Below are positions 1-7,666 of a DNA stretch of 18,288 nt, piece by piece. Under the pieces are notes generated by a model that was given only the letters and a program-made list of their open reading frames with translations, searched no databases and was not told where the DNA came from. The position numbers were made by a program, and so were the translations under genes. The DNA comes from Dissophora ornata (lineage: Eukaryota; Mortierellomycota; Mortierellomycetes; Mortierellales; Mortierellaceae): NCBI GenBank assembly GCA_025201705.1, contig MU617236.1, positions 1-18,288 on the forward strand, read 5' to 3'. The stretch's first letter is position 1; each line of letters starts with the position of its first letter.

Positions 1-105
1 GCTATTTTTTTTCTCAAATGGGAATTTGTGTCTTAATAAAAAAAAAAAACCTCCGTATCGCACCTTGCTTGCTTGCAAGAATCATGAATGACAATAAGTA
101 AAGTA

Positions 106-313
106 CAGTAGAGTCCTCGTCAGAAAGTCGCAGGGGATTAAAATTTGAATTGAGCGACAAGGCTCGTTCCTCTGTCCTCCGCCGGAGTAAAATGAGCTTC
201 AAGGCTCGTTTCCTTCGTCCTCCGCTGGAGTAAAATGTTCAAACAATTGAATTCATTCAGTAGTTCCCTCAAAAAATATAATATTCCCCTGCGACTTTCT
301 GACGAGGACTCTA
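106..313. mobile_element. MITE-like element with 29-bp perfect terminal inverted repeats
   Basis: Bases 109-137 are the exact reverse complement of bases 285-313 (29 of 29). The left end reads TA then CAGTAGAGTCC, the kind of TA target site and CAGT start usual in the Tc1/mariner-pogo superfamily. The right end lacks the clean CTG-TA finish and looks eroded. The interior has no credible coding sequence, so this would be a non-autonomous element of about 208 bp. It lies just downstream of the PMP3-like gene, ending 23 bp short of that gene's AATAAA signal. The inverted repeats are seen directly; the superfamily assignment is inferred from the end sequence. Confidence 0.8.
158..237. repeat. internal tandem duplication within the MITE
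   Basis: Two copies of a roughly 37-bp unit (158-194 and 200-237) share CAAGGCTCGTT at the start and GGAGTAAAATG at the end, with a few substitutions and a one-base length difference. They are separated by 5 bp. The duplication lies wholly between the inverted repeats, so it belongs to the element rather than to the host flank. Confidence 0.8.
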
Positions 314-335
314 GTAGTGCTGGTGAAAAAGGGGA

Positions 336-341
336 TTTATT
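336..341 (-). terminator. AATAAA polyadenylation signal of the PMP3-like gene
   Basis: On the minus strand AATAAA occurs 41 nt downstream of the TAA stop at 383-385, a usual distance for a fungal poly(A) signal. Cleavage 10-30 nt beyond it would fall at or inside the edge of the MITE at 106-313. Confidence 0.55.
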
Positions 342-382
342 GCAAAATGGAATATGATCCAGTCACTGAACGATCGCCGAGC

Positions 383-1307
383 TTAGTTAACGGGACGTGG
401 AGCAGTCTGGTAGGCAGGAGCGGCCTGGTAGGTTTGCTGAGGAACGGCGATGTAGGTGCGTCCACGGTTGCGGGTGCCGGCGTTGGGGTCATCCCTGTTC
501 TGGTAGATGACATACCAGGAGTAGATAATGCCGGGAATGTGTCCGAGAAGAGTCAGTCCAATGCTAGGAAGAGAAGGAGGGGAGGGGAAGGATTTGCGGC
601 GGTTAAAATTATGAAAAGACTTTGGCGTTTATCTGGGCGGTTGAAATGAACGCCCTTTCTTCTCATGGACACAAACTTCCCCCTCCTGCAAAGAAAATGG
701 CGCAAAAAAACAGCCCGAAAAGTTATTCCCACATCACTGTCCGTGCAAACCCTCCAACTATCTATTTTTGTATCCCATGTGCTGATGGGCCTATATTCCC
801 ACTCGCTTATCCCGCCTGTTCCTCGTCTTTAGAGTATCCTCTCCTGCGAACAACGTCTCCTTACCAGATGAGGAAGTCAGCACCGCATCCCTGCTTGAGT
901 CCGACTATCAGTCAACGCGCGATGAGGGAAAGGAAGAGGAAATAAAACAGGAAGAGTGTAAGAATTTCGTCGCGCTCTATTTGTCGTGTTCATCCTGTCC
1001 AATTCTCAAGACCGCTTTGCTGTCATGAAATGTCGTGGGAGAAATGAAGGGATGGCGTTATAATTACCAGCCTATTGCACAGAATACGAGTGAGTTGAAA
1101 AGTCAGTTGTTTTGCAGTAAAAGAAGAGTTTTTTTTTTCCTGGCGGCAATTTTCTTGGGGGGTATTTTTTTTTTCTTCTTCGCGGTGAGGTCCACGCTCA
1201 TTCCTCATTCAAAGTCATTGCACTCTGTCAAGTCGCAAACTTACAAGAGGAGGCAAGAAGAAGCCAATAACAAAGAGGAAGATATCAGCACCGGTGAAAC
1301 TGGCCAT
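383..1307 (-). CDS. PMP3/SNA-family (UPF0057) small membrane protein, four exons
   Basis: Proposed exons on the minus strand are 1245-1307, 1068-1071, 865-904 and 383-563, giving 95 aa. Exon 1 starts with ATG in a good context (A at -3) and encodes MASFTGADIF followed by a hydrophobic run to FFLPPL. The later exons give GLKQGCGADFLI and LTLLGHIPGIIYSWYVIY. This is the PMP3 pattern: two membrane helices, an LPP turn, a conserved GCGAD segment and a GxIPGIIxxxY second helix. Yeast Pmp3 is about 55 aa; the extra hydrophilic, Gln/Tyr/Pro-rich tail of about 40 aa resembles the longer Sna2/3/4 relatives. Family members sit in the plasma membrane or vacuole and influence membrane potential and cation tolerance. 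Introns are 173, 163 and 301 nt, with gtaagt, gtaatt and gtaagg donors and tag acceptors. The family call is strong. The 4-nt exon (GCTG, supplying Ala-Val after LPPL) is inference; a one-intron alternative with a weaker donor would read LPPLVIGLKQ. Confidence 0.85.
1068..1071 (-). other. candidate 4-nt micro-exon of the PMP3-like gene
   Basis: The bases GCTG on the minus strand are preceded by a tag acceptor, with CTGAC and CTCAC branch-point-like motifs about 20-35 nt upstream, and followed by a gtaatt donor. Including them converts the phase-0 end of exon 1 into the phase-1 start required by the exon at 865-904 and creates LPPLAVGLKQGC, which fits the family consensus. It is inferred from splice signals and reading frame only. 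Confidence 0.55.
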
Positions 1308-1416
1308 TGTGAGTGTGTAGAGAGGGGGAGGGGATGGGGGTTAGCAGGAAAGAGTAGAAGAGAAGAAGAGGGCCAAACCAGAACATTGAAATAAGCAAAA
1401 GTGAGCTCCAGTCGGG

Positions 1417-1433
1417 CCAATCACATGATGTCA
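1417..1433 (-). promoter_or_regulatory. CCAAT box and CRE-like site upstream of the PMP3-like gene
   Basis: About 110-125 bp upstream of the ATG at 1307 are CCAAT (1417-1421, plus orientation) and TGATGTCA (1426-1433), one base off the palindromic CRE TGACGTCA. A pyrimidine-rich stretch on the minus strand follows toward the start codon. Such sites bind HAP/CBF and ATF/CREB-type factors in fungi. Their use here, for example in stress induction, is inference. Confidence 0.35.
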
Positions 1434-2126
1434 TTACTCGACATGCGCTCATCGTGCATCCCATCGCGTCATATCAAAAAAGACAGAAAGGGTGCAGTAG
1501 TAGAAGACCCGTCCAGTTTGAAAAGCTGTCTTGTTCCAGAATCGCAGTAATTTCCCGAGAGCGGAAATCCTTGACAGACAATACAGCAAAGAGATTCGCC
1601 AACTTGTGAATTCCTCGTCCCTTGGATAGACATTTTTCATCAAAGTAAAAGCTTCATCTGGTGGGAGACCTCCAGTGCAAAGCGTACAATGCAATCTTCG
1701 CCAGACACTAGCCCGATGCAGCATCCCCACAGCCACAATGTACTATCCTAATTAGCGAATGCAATCTTATCTCCTTTTGGCGAATACATTATGCTCGTAA
1801 CTTCCCCTCTGAGGCTGATGAAGGTGTGGCGGCAAATCTCCTGCCTCAACATCCCACAGTGGCACTGTCTTGTCAAAACTGTCAAAACTCAATCTGACCA
1901 CCTCCTGGAGAATACACGAGCCTCGTTAACACAGTGGTGATGGCCACTAAAAATGCGGCGAATACACAATGACCGAAACAGTGCTGCTGTGGGCCTACCA
2001 AAGTGCTGCGGCTGCAGGACGATGAAACCGGAGATTGCAGCATTGTCATGTCATCACTGCGATTTTTGAATCGCCACCTGGCCCTGACTCGATGCGACTT
2101 CCCACAGCCGCGTGTAGTGCTTGCCC

Positions 2127-2172
2127 AAAAAAAAATAAAAATAAAAATAAAAATAAAAATAAAAAATAAAAA
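2127..2172. repeat. (AAAAAT)n microsatellite
   Basis: About seven slightly imperfect units of a six-base A-rich motif interrupt the WD40 remnant. It produces the artificial Phe-rich reading frames seen on the minus strand here. Confidence 0.9.
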
Positions 2173-2465
2173 CCAATCAGACACCGTTCTGCAGATTCGT
2201 GAGACTCTATCCTGCGAGTGTCTGCAGCTGCTGGTTCACAACGATTTTTGCATCGCTGTTTTCTGTAATGTCGAAGGTATGATTGTCCAGAATAGGTCCC
2301 CACGCAAGTAATAAATAAAACGCATGTTTATGCCGTAAAAAAGGCACACCCAAGAAGACTATTGATGAGGCGCAGGAAGGCATAGGTGATGTGCAATGAT
2401 CCATGCAAGTGCCAGTGCGCTGCGAATACAAGGCTCTGTGCTACGAGTGAGCAGACGAATCACTG

Positions 2466-2471
2466 TGACTC
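2466..2471 (+). promoter_or_regulatory. second Gcn4-type half site upstream of HOM3
   Basis: TGACTC, the core of the Gcn4/AP-1 element, lies about 390 bp upstream of the aspartokinase ATG. A six-base match is expected by chance, so it only has value together with the stronger site at 2634-2640. Confidence 0.25.
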
Positions 2472-2633
2472 GACAGAACGACGTTCTTGAATATGTGGGG
2501 TGGACTGCGAACAGTGAACATCCAATAGGGATAATGATGCGCGATGGCGAACGCAGAGGGGGCTGTTTCGCCTGCCTGCCTTGCCGCCGTACATGGAGTG
2601 TGAAAGGGCGCTTGAACCAGCTGCAATCGATGT

Positions 2634-2640
2634 TGACTCA
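2634..2640 (+). promoter_or_regulatory. Gcn4/Cpc1 (AP-1) element in the aspartokinase promoter
   Basis: TGACTCA followed by T matches the Gcn4 consensus RTGACTCAY at all core positions; only the leading R is T. It sits 224 bp upstream of the ATG at 2858, a normal distance for an upstream activating sequence. Yeast HOM3 is under Gcn4 general amino-acid control, so the position is meaningful. Binding is not shown by the sequence alone. Confidence 0.6.
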
Positions 2641-2731
2641 TTAATCGTTGAATCAACATAAATACTGCGAGGAAAGGAAAAAAAAAAGGTTTGTCCGCAC
2701 TCGAGTTGTCCAGAAGTCAGATCGAGCCTCG

Positions 2732-2776
2732 CTCCTCTCCACCTCTCCTCTTCTCCTCCCTCCTCGCTCTTCCCCG
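2732..2776 (+). promoter_or_regulatory. pyrimidine-rich tract upstream of the aspartokinase start
   Basis: A nearly pure C/T stretch of about 45 nt ends 81 bp before the ATG. CT-rich blocks of this sort mark transcription start regions of well-expressed fungal genes. A weak TATA-like cataaata lies at about 2657-2664. No ATG occurs between this tract and the annotated start. Confidence 0.4.
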
Positions 2777-2857
2777 ACAGCTTTTGACCCTACTGCACCA
2801 TCGTCCACAAATCGATCACTGCGACTGCATCGAATACAGTATACCATAATAACCACC

Positions 2858-5119
2858 ATGGCCTCGTCCTCTTCGCCATCGCCAGCAAAGCGGCCCCTTC
2901 CACCACACATGAAGCTCGAGATTAGCAATGCCAATGGCCATGCCACTCTGCAAGCCAATTCAAAAGACCATCTAAACAAGCCATGGCTTGTGCAAAAGTT
3001 TGGTGGCACCAGCATCGGAAAGTTTATCGAGACCATCACCGGAACCATTGTCCAGTACGTGTTCGCTTCAATTGCCAATTTCAGAAAGTGCAATGGAAAA
3101 AAAAAAAATAGAAATGGAACACCACTTCCTGCATTCAACAGCTCTGATTCTGGCGGGGGGGGGGGCAAAAGGTGTTCAGGGACAAAAATAAAGAGACGCT
3201 AATTTTTTTTTCTTCTGATCCCCCTGCGGCGTACTTTCCCAGATCATATCTGCCGACGAATCGAGTCGTTGTGGTTTGCTCGGCAAGAAGTAGCGAGTCC
3301 AAGACTCTCGGGACTACCAACAGGTAAAGCCAATTGATGAGATCAGACAGAAAGCAAGCAAAAGAATTGGATCCCCTTTGGCGTTGCGTTTCTTCATCTG
3401 GGAATACTTTTCATATTCCGCCCATTCCAAAAGTACCCCTCCCTCCCCACATTCGACATCATGGGCAAATGATGAGATCTACCAATAGATTGTTAGCGGG
3501 GTAGGAAAAAAAACCCAAGAAACGGTCATAATCTAAGCGCGATTTCCCACGATCCAACCTTTGATGTTAGGTTACTGAGGGCAGCTGCATCAGCAATGGA
3601 GCCAGGGTCGATCGAGTTCATCCAGACAGTGCAGGACATTCGACTGGATCACATCGCCACTGCTCAGAGCCACATCTCAGATCCAGATGTCCTGAGACGC
3701 GTAGAGGTGGAGGTCAACCAGGACTGTGACCGACTTCAGGCCTTCTTGCAGGCAGTACAGGTGAGTCGTGAGAAACGGAAACGAAAACACGGGAGAAAAG
3801 ACACTGGGATTGTTTCTATGAGGTCATGTTGGACAAATGGACATTCTTATTCATCATGCCGTTTATATCCCTGCGGTTGAACTAGACCATTGAAGAGATC
3901 TCCCCAAGATCAAAGGATATTATCATGGCAGTTGGAGAAAAGCTGTCCTGCAGAATCGTGGCGGGAATGCTGGAGGATCGTGGTGTTGAGACGCAGTTTG
4001 TCAGTCTGGAGAATGTGATCGAAGCAGTATTCGACATCAACTCGTTGGATCAAAACTTTTACGATTACTTGTCCAGAGCCTTTGCAGCTGTGGTCTCCAA
4101 ATGTGGTCACCGTGTACCTGTTGTCACTGGTAATAGTTGGGACCTCGTACTTTACATGCTTGTAACAGCCTAATACAATGAACTCTAGTACTCAAATTTG
4201 CACCCATAATCTCCTAGGCTTTTTTGGCCCCGTGCCTGGAAGTTTATTAACGAGCATTGGTCGTGGCTACACGGACCTCGCTGCTGCACTGATTGCTGTT
4301 GGATTGGATGCCGAGGAGCTGCAAGTATGGAAGGAAGTAGATGGCATCTTCACAGCAGATCCTCGCAAGGTCAAGAACGCACGTTTGCTCAATATCATCA
4401 CACCCGAGGAGGCATCCGAGTTGACGTACTATGGCTCTGAGGTCATTCATCCTTTCACTATGGAGCAAGTCATTCGCGCCCAAATTCCTATTCGCATCAA
4501 GAACGTGATGAACCCTTTGGGTTCTGGAACTGTCATTTTCCCGGATCAGCCCTCTGGCGTTTCGACGCCCAGTGGTCGCATGACACCACCTCCCTCTTCA
4601 AAGATGCTGTTGGAGAATGGGTACCTGTTGGACCTGTCGAGGCGGCATCCTACGGCGGTGACGATTAAAGACAACGTATGGGTTCTTAACGTGCACTCGA
4701 ACCGCAAATCAGTCTCGCATGGATTTTTTGCCCAGATTTTTGGCACGTTAGACAAGCATGGGATTGCGGTCGACTTGATCTCGACGTCAGAGGTACATGT
4801 ATCGATGGCCTTGGGTGGAAACGTGAACGAGGTGGAGATGGCAAAGGCGATGCGACAGTTGAGGAGCATTGGCACGGTGGATGTGAGTAAAGGAATGGCG
4901 ATTTTGTCGCTGGTCGGCAAACAGATGAAAAACATGGTCGGTATCTCAGGACGCATGTTCTCGACGATGGCCAAGGCTGGGATCAACATTGAGATGATCT
5001 CGCAGGGAGCATCCGAGATTAATATTTCGTGTGTGATTCTAGAGAATCAGGCACTGCAGGCCATGAACGTGATCCATGAAGAGCTGTTGAGCGACGTGGG
5101 CAAAGCAGCCGAAACGTAG
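2858..5119 (+). CDS. HOM3: aspartokinase (aspartate kinase), five exons
   Basis: Exons 2858-3054, 3243-3323, 3571-3760, 3886-4129 and 4218-5119 join in frame to 537 aa (yeast Hom3 is 527). The enzyme phosphorylates L-aspartate with ATP, the first step toward threonine, methionine and isoleucine. Visible motifs are the nucleotide-loop KFGGTS at residues 47-52, VVCSARS at about 76-82, GRGYTD at 252-257 and WKEVDGIFTADPRKV at 275-289. Two C-terminal ACT domains (about 400-537) carry the allosteric part, with ISTSEVHVSM and INIEMISQGASEINIS recognisable. Introns are 188, 247, 125 and 88 nt, with donors gtacgt, gtaaag, gtgagt and gtaata. The start is ATG in CACCATGG, a strong context. The first 40 residues are Ser/Pro-rich and family-variable. 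A Gcn4-type site upstream suggests amino-acid-starvation control. No damage is seen. Confidence 0.97.
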
Positions 5120-5253
5120 TACTTTTTAGTTATTTTTAAAAAGAACATAATCTAGTTATGCATGTTATATCATCGTTCTATCATAGAGTTTCTGAACCTC
5201 AATTAGCATTTTTCCATATTCCACAAAAGGCCCTTTGCCCTTGCAAGCAATTA

Positions 5254-5259
5254 TTTATT
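5254..5259 (-). terminator. AATAAA signal of the four-TM protein gene
   Basis: AATAAA on the minus strand, 61 nt past the stop codon at 5321-5323. It lies in the 201-bp space between two convergent genes, so the 3'UTRs of this gene and HOM3 probably approach or overlap each other. Confidence 0.55.
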
Positions 5260-5320
5260 TCCCGGTATCGATGGAGACAGACGTTTCTTTTGGTGTGACC
5301 AAGAACGACGAAGGTCCAGT

Positions 5321-6079
5321 CTAGACTCGAGAGTACGGCGGAAGTTGCTCACTATCCGGCTCTGTGTTAGCATTGTTATTGTTGTACATTTGTGTGTGCA
5401 GCTGTTGACGATGACTATGGTGCGATGACGATGAAGACGAGGATGATGACTGTCCGCGTCCTGGCAAAACTGGGAAATACGCCTGTTCAGGTCTCTGATA
5501 TGCATTCGTCTTGTTTTCCGTTGACATGTTTTCAGGCATAGCAACTTCTACATTATCCTGCTCGTCCGGTGGCAGCATATTCGCTCTCGGCAACAGACCG
5601 ATATTTTCATTGCTAATACTGCCAGCCATACCGCCAGTACCTCGGATCAAGGCGACAGATAACATCACCTGCTCTTGACTGGCCTTAATTAGTTCCTCCT
5701 CTCTCCTCTTCCTCGCCTCCCACTTCAGCGTCAAGATCGATTCGATCACGATCAGGATCGAGGTCGGGAGAGATACTGTGACATTCATTATCCGAGAGTC
5801 GCGTCCGCGCAGGTGTCTGCTGAGGGACCAGGTCATGTTGGACGAGAACCAGATGAATGCAAAGAGGATCATGATGAAGGCTCTTGTGTAAGGGGTGACG
5901 AAACGGTGGTTTTTAACGAGGGAGAAGGTATATCCGACGAGGAGTGCAAAGGAGATGTAGTTGTTGAGGCGCTCAATGCCGTATGTGGCGGGGTGATCGA
6001 AGGTGGCGTTGGTGCAACTGCTAAGGGTCATGAGGAGGATGACGATCCGGGCGACCAAGAGTCCTAAAGTCAGGGACAT
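5321..6079 (-). CDS. hypothetical four-TM membrane protein with LPxY tail
   Basis: An uninterrupted 252-aa frame on the minus strand. Four hydrophobic segments can be seen at about residues 2-20, 42-59, 67-85 and 97-118, a MARVEL-like or small tetraspanning layout. A basic/acidic stretch follows (KWEARKRREEEL, about 119-130), then a long cytosolic-type tail with a run of nine serines, His/Gln-rich sequence, four asparagines and the ending QLPPYSRV. LPPY fits the [LP]PxY consensus bound by WW domains of Rsp5/Nedd4 ubiquitin ligases, so ubiquitin-dependent trafficking is a reasonable inference. The start has a TATA-like tatagctttatag 15-30 bp upstream on the minus strand. No intron is required. 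I do not recognise a named family; the gene is convergent with HOM3. Confidence 0.75.
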   Translation of the reverse strand: MSLTLGLLVARIVILLMTLSSCTNATFDHPATYGIERLNNYISFALLVGYTFSLVKNHRFVTPYTRAFIMILFAFIWFSSNMTWSLSRHLRGRDSRIMNVTVSLPTSILIVIESILTLKWEARKRREEELIKASQEQVMLSVALIRGTGGMAGSISNENIGLLPRANMLPPDEQDNVEVAMPENMSTENKTNAYQRPEQAYFPVLPGRGQSSSSSSSSSHHSHRQQLHTQMYNNNNANTEPDSEQLPPYSRV

Positions 6080-6954
6080 TGTTTCAAGACTATAAAGCTA
6101 TATGCCTTTGAAATTTGGTGAATGGCGAGAGTTTGGCGGAAGAGTAAAGGGGAGAAAGAAAAAAAAAAGAAAAGAAATACTGCAAAACCAAAGTCGAAGA
6201 TGAATAAAGCCGTTAGAATTTTGTTTTTATTCCAAGGCGGCGAATTCTGAATTCTGATTTTGACCTACGACTTCCAGCATGCACACACACACACACACTA
6301 TATATAGCTCGTTGTGAAAAAAAAAAGAGATTCCTTGGGATGGTCGTGAATGCTAGTTGCCCGTGCACGGATCACATGCACCGCGTTTCGCACCATGGCC
6401 TGTGCGAGATGATCGAGAGAGACCGAAAAATGAAAGGACAATGGGCGCGAAAATTACGTCAGGCGGGCTTCCGGAGACAGCCAGCCGTCCGGGCTCTGAG
6501 GAGCGGTGAGCAGCACGAAAAGTAGACCTGGATCCTGTGTGGACTACGCGCTCCTCCTGAAATGCAGCTGCCCGGTCTGATCGCGTCTCCGCTGGAGGAG
6601 TGCGCCGAGTCGTCCTAGACAGCCGCGGGCGGTGTTGTAAGAATAAAGACGACAGGGCTTTTCTAAAACGAGGCAGATTTGAAAGAGCGCCTGGATCCTG
6701 TGGGGGCATTGCCTTTTCTAGAAACCACGCAAACACTGCTGGCTGTTGAGATTTTCTAAAACTCTGTGGGCGACCCGTGAGGTTTGTGCGGGAGGCTGTC
6801 CGCCGTGTTTTTAAAAAGACACCCGGACGTGCGGTATTTAATTGGATCCTCGACCCCCGTTCGGATGCGGACACCCGCCTCACGGAAGTGACATAACTTT
6901 CGAATCATCGGGTGTAGTGTGTTTGCGACACACAAAGTTTTACGTTCCTGTTGA
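6080..6954. other. non-coding stretch with GC-rich imperfect repeats
   Basis: No convincing gene is seen in these 875 bp. About 6450-6860 is clearly more GC-rich than its surroundings. It holds a 16-bp direct repeat, CCTGGATCCTGTG-GG, at 6527-6542 and 6690-6705. Spaced copies of TTTTCTAAAAC or TTTTCTAGAAAC occur near 6659, 6714 and 6752. A 176-aa Arg-rich frame on the minus strand here is compositionally odd and has no domain signal, so it is not annotated. The first part (6080-6240) would hold the promoter of the four-TM gene. Confidence 0.4.
6282..6298. repeat. (CA)n microsatellite
   Basis: About 8.5 CA units, followed directly by a short TATATATA run to about 6305. Confidence 0.9.
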
Positions 6955-7167
6955 TCAAACCCAACGGTTAGACTTACTCAAACGATGTCTTCGTTGTTGT
7001 AACAAAGCATCAACAATAGACTTACCGGCCATCAGAGCCATAGGACCGGATTCGCGACCACGTATCGCTTCAACGCGCGGGGCGAGCCCCAGGTACGCGC
7101 TACGGTATTCAAAAGAGGAGAGCTTGGTTAGTCCTCGAACTATCACTCTCACCCCATTTCTCGCCAT
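6955..7167 (-). CDS. possible 70-aa basic protein with 5'UTR intron
   Basis: A 70-codon frame on the minus strand starts with ATG (A at -3) and has an Arg-rich, hydroxylated, acid-poor N-terminus (MARNGVRVIVRGLTKLSS) like a mitochondrial presequence. It is only a short frame, but its upstream region looks like a real gene. On the minus strand there is a perfect TATAAAAG at 7415-7422, then a CT-rich leader, a consensus donor (cttcag then gtaagt) at 7354, and an acceptor at 7249 with a CTCAC branch-like motif about 20 nt before it. That gives a 106-nt 5'UTR intron ahead of the first ATG. A gtaagt inside the frame (near residue 47) could be a further donor, which would change the C-terminus. I recognise no family. 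Confidence 0.4.
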   Translation of the reverse strand: MARNGVRVIVRGLTKLSSFEYRSAYLGLAPRVEAIRGRESGPMALMAGKSIVDALLQQRRHRLSKSNRWV

Positions 7168-7248
7168 CCTCTTGTGGATAGCCGCAAAACGACAACAGCA
7201 ATAAAGAAGCTCGTGGAAACAAGGAAATACAGAGAAGCCAAGCAAATG

Positions 7249-7354
7249 CTGGACGTGGTCCAAGAAGTGAGGAGAGAATGAGAGAGAGGGAGAGAAACGT
7301 CGAGAGAGTGTACCGGCTGTGGAGAGAGGGAAGAAAAAGGCATTTTGCACTTAC
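7249..7354 (-). other. predicted 5'UTR intron of the 70-aa gene
   Basis: GTAAGT donor at 7354 and CAG acceptor ending at 7249 on the minus strand, with a pyrimidine-rich interior and CTCAC near the 3' end. The length of 106 nt agrees with introns elsewhere in the window. The splice sites are inferred. Confidence 0.4.
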
Positions 7355-7372
7355 CTGAAGCGTCCAATGGTG

Positions 7373-7405
7373 GAGAAGAGAAGAGAAGAGAAGAGAAGAG
7401 AAGAA
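7373..7405. repeat. (AAGAG)n pentanucleotide repeat
   Basis: About six tandem AAGAG units on the plus strand. On the minus strand they form a CTCTT leader lying about 10-40 bp downstream of the TATA box, i.e. around the expected transcription start of the 70-aa gene. Confidence 0.85.
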
Positions 7406-7414
7406 AGAGGCTCG

Positions 7415-7422
7415 CTTTTATA
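7415..7422 (-). promoter_or_regulatory. TATA box
   Basis: TATAAAAG on the minus strand, within GAGTATAAAAGCGAGCC. It is followed at the right spacing by a pyrimidine-rich leader and a consensus splice donor 60 bp downstream. This is the best TATA match noticed in the window. Confidence 0.55.
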
Positions 7423-7666
7423 CTCTTCCGAGTCAAAGAAGCTTCCAGATTGAAGGGTGGCGCAAAAGAAAGCGCAATAAACAAGCTCTGTGTATCGAAA
7501 CGAGATGGGCCGTGGTGGATGGCGATCGATAATTATGAATAAACAGGAGTGACGCAGAGCTACAGCTTTGCATTTCGGTATCTTATCAGAAGTATTGACC
7601 GAAAAATATGACATTATTGTGCATGGATACTTCGCCCATGTTCAAAGAACGTGCAGAACCCCTATA

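Larger units (their letters stand above)
1650..2600 (-). pseudogene. decayed WD40-repeat gene (NLR/NACHT-WD40 type debris)
   Basis: The minus strand carries several WD40 signatures in shifting frames: RLWEVASSQGQ near 2095-2120, VYSPGGGQI near 1900-1915, SFDKTVPLWDVEAGD near 1835-1880, and MYSPKGDKIAF followed after a stop by STLWLWGCC near 1720-1795. The recurring minus-strand motif gtattc(g/t)cc, the VYSP step of the repeat, appears near 1778, 1908, 1960 and 2427. The first pair is about 130 nt apart, close to one 42-aa repeat. Stops and single-base frameshifts separate the blocks, and an A-rich microsatellite sits inside. No intact start or frame remains. In fungi such high-identity WD40 arrays often belong to NLR-like immune or incompatibility receptors; that parentage is inference. 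The boundaries are approximate and the part above 2170 is the weakest. Confidence 0.7.

Noticed and set aside
317..649. 110-codon plus-strand frame
   Set aside because: It is the antisense shadow of the last PMP3-like exon; the minus strand there encodes the conserved IPGII helix.
1244..1245. Two-exon junction using a gtttgc donor for the PMP3-like gene
   Set aside because: It stays in frame (LPPLVI) but ignores the consensus gtaagt and makes a 330-nt intron; kept only as the alternative to the micro-exon.
1035..1394. 119-codon plus-strand frame
   Set aside because: It is antisense to exon 1, the micro-exon and intron 1 of the PMP3-like gene, rich in Lys/Glu/Phe from A/T and purine tracts, and has no domain.
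2653..3168. 171-codon minus-strand frame
   Set aside because: It lies opposite the HOM3 promoter, first exon and intron; composition is driven by purine/pyrimidine tracts.
4546..4989. 147-codon minus-strand frame
   Set aside because: Antisense to the ACT-domain exon of aspartokinase, which is clearly the coding strand.
6353..6883. 176-codon Arg-rich minus-strand frame
   Set aside because: It sits in a GC-rich repeat-containing island, has no domain, no splice or promoter context and an unnatural Arg/Ser/Pro composition.
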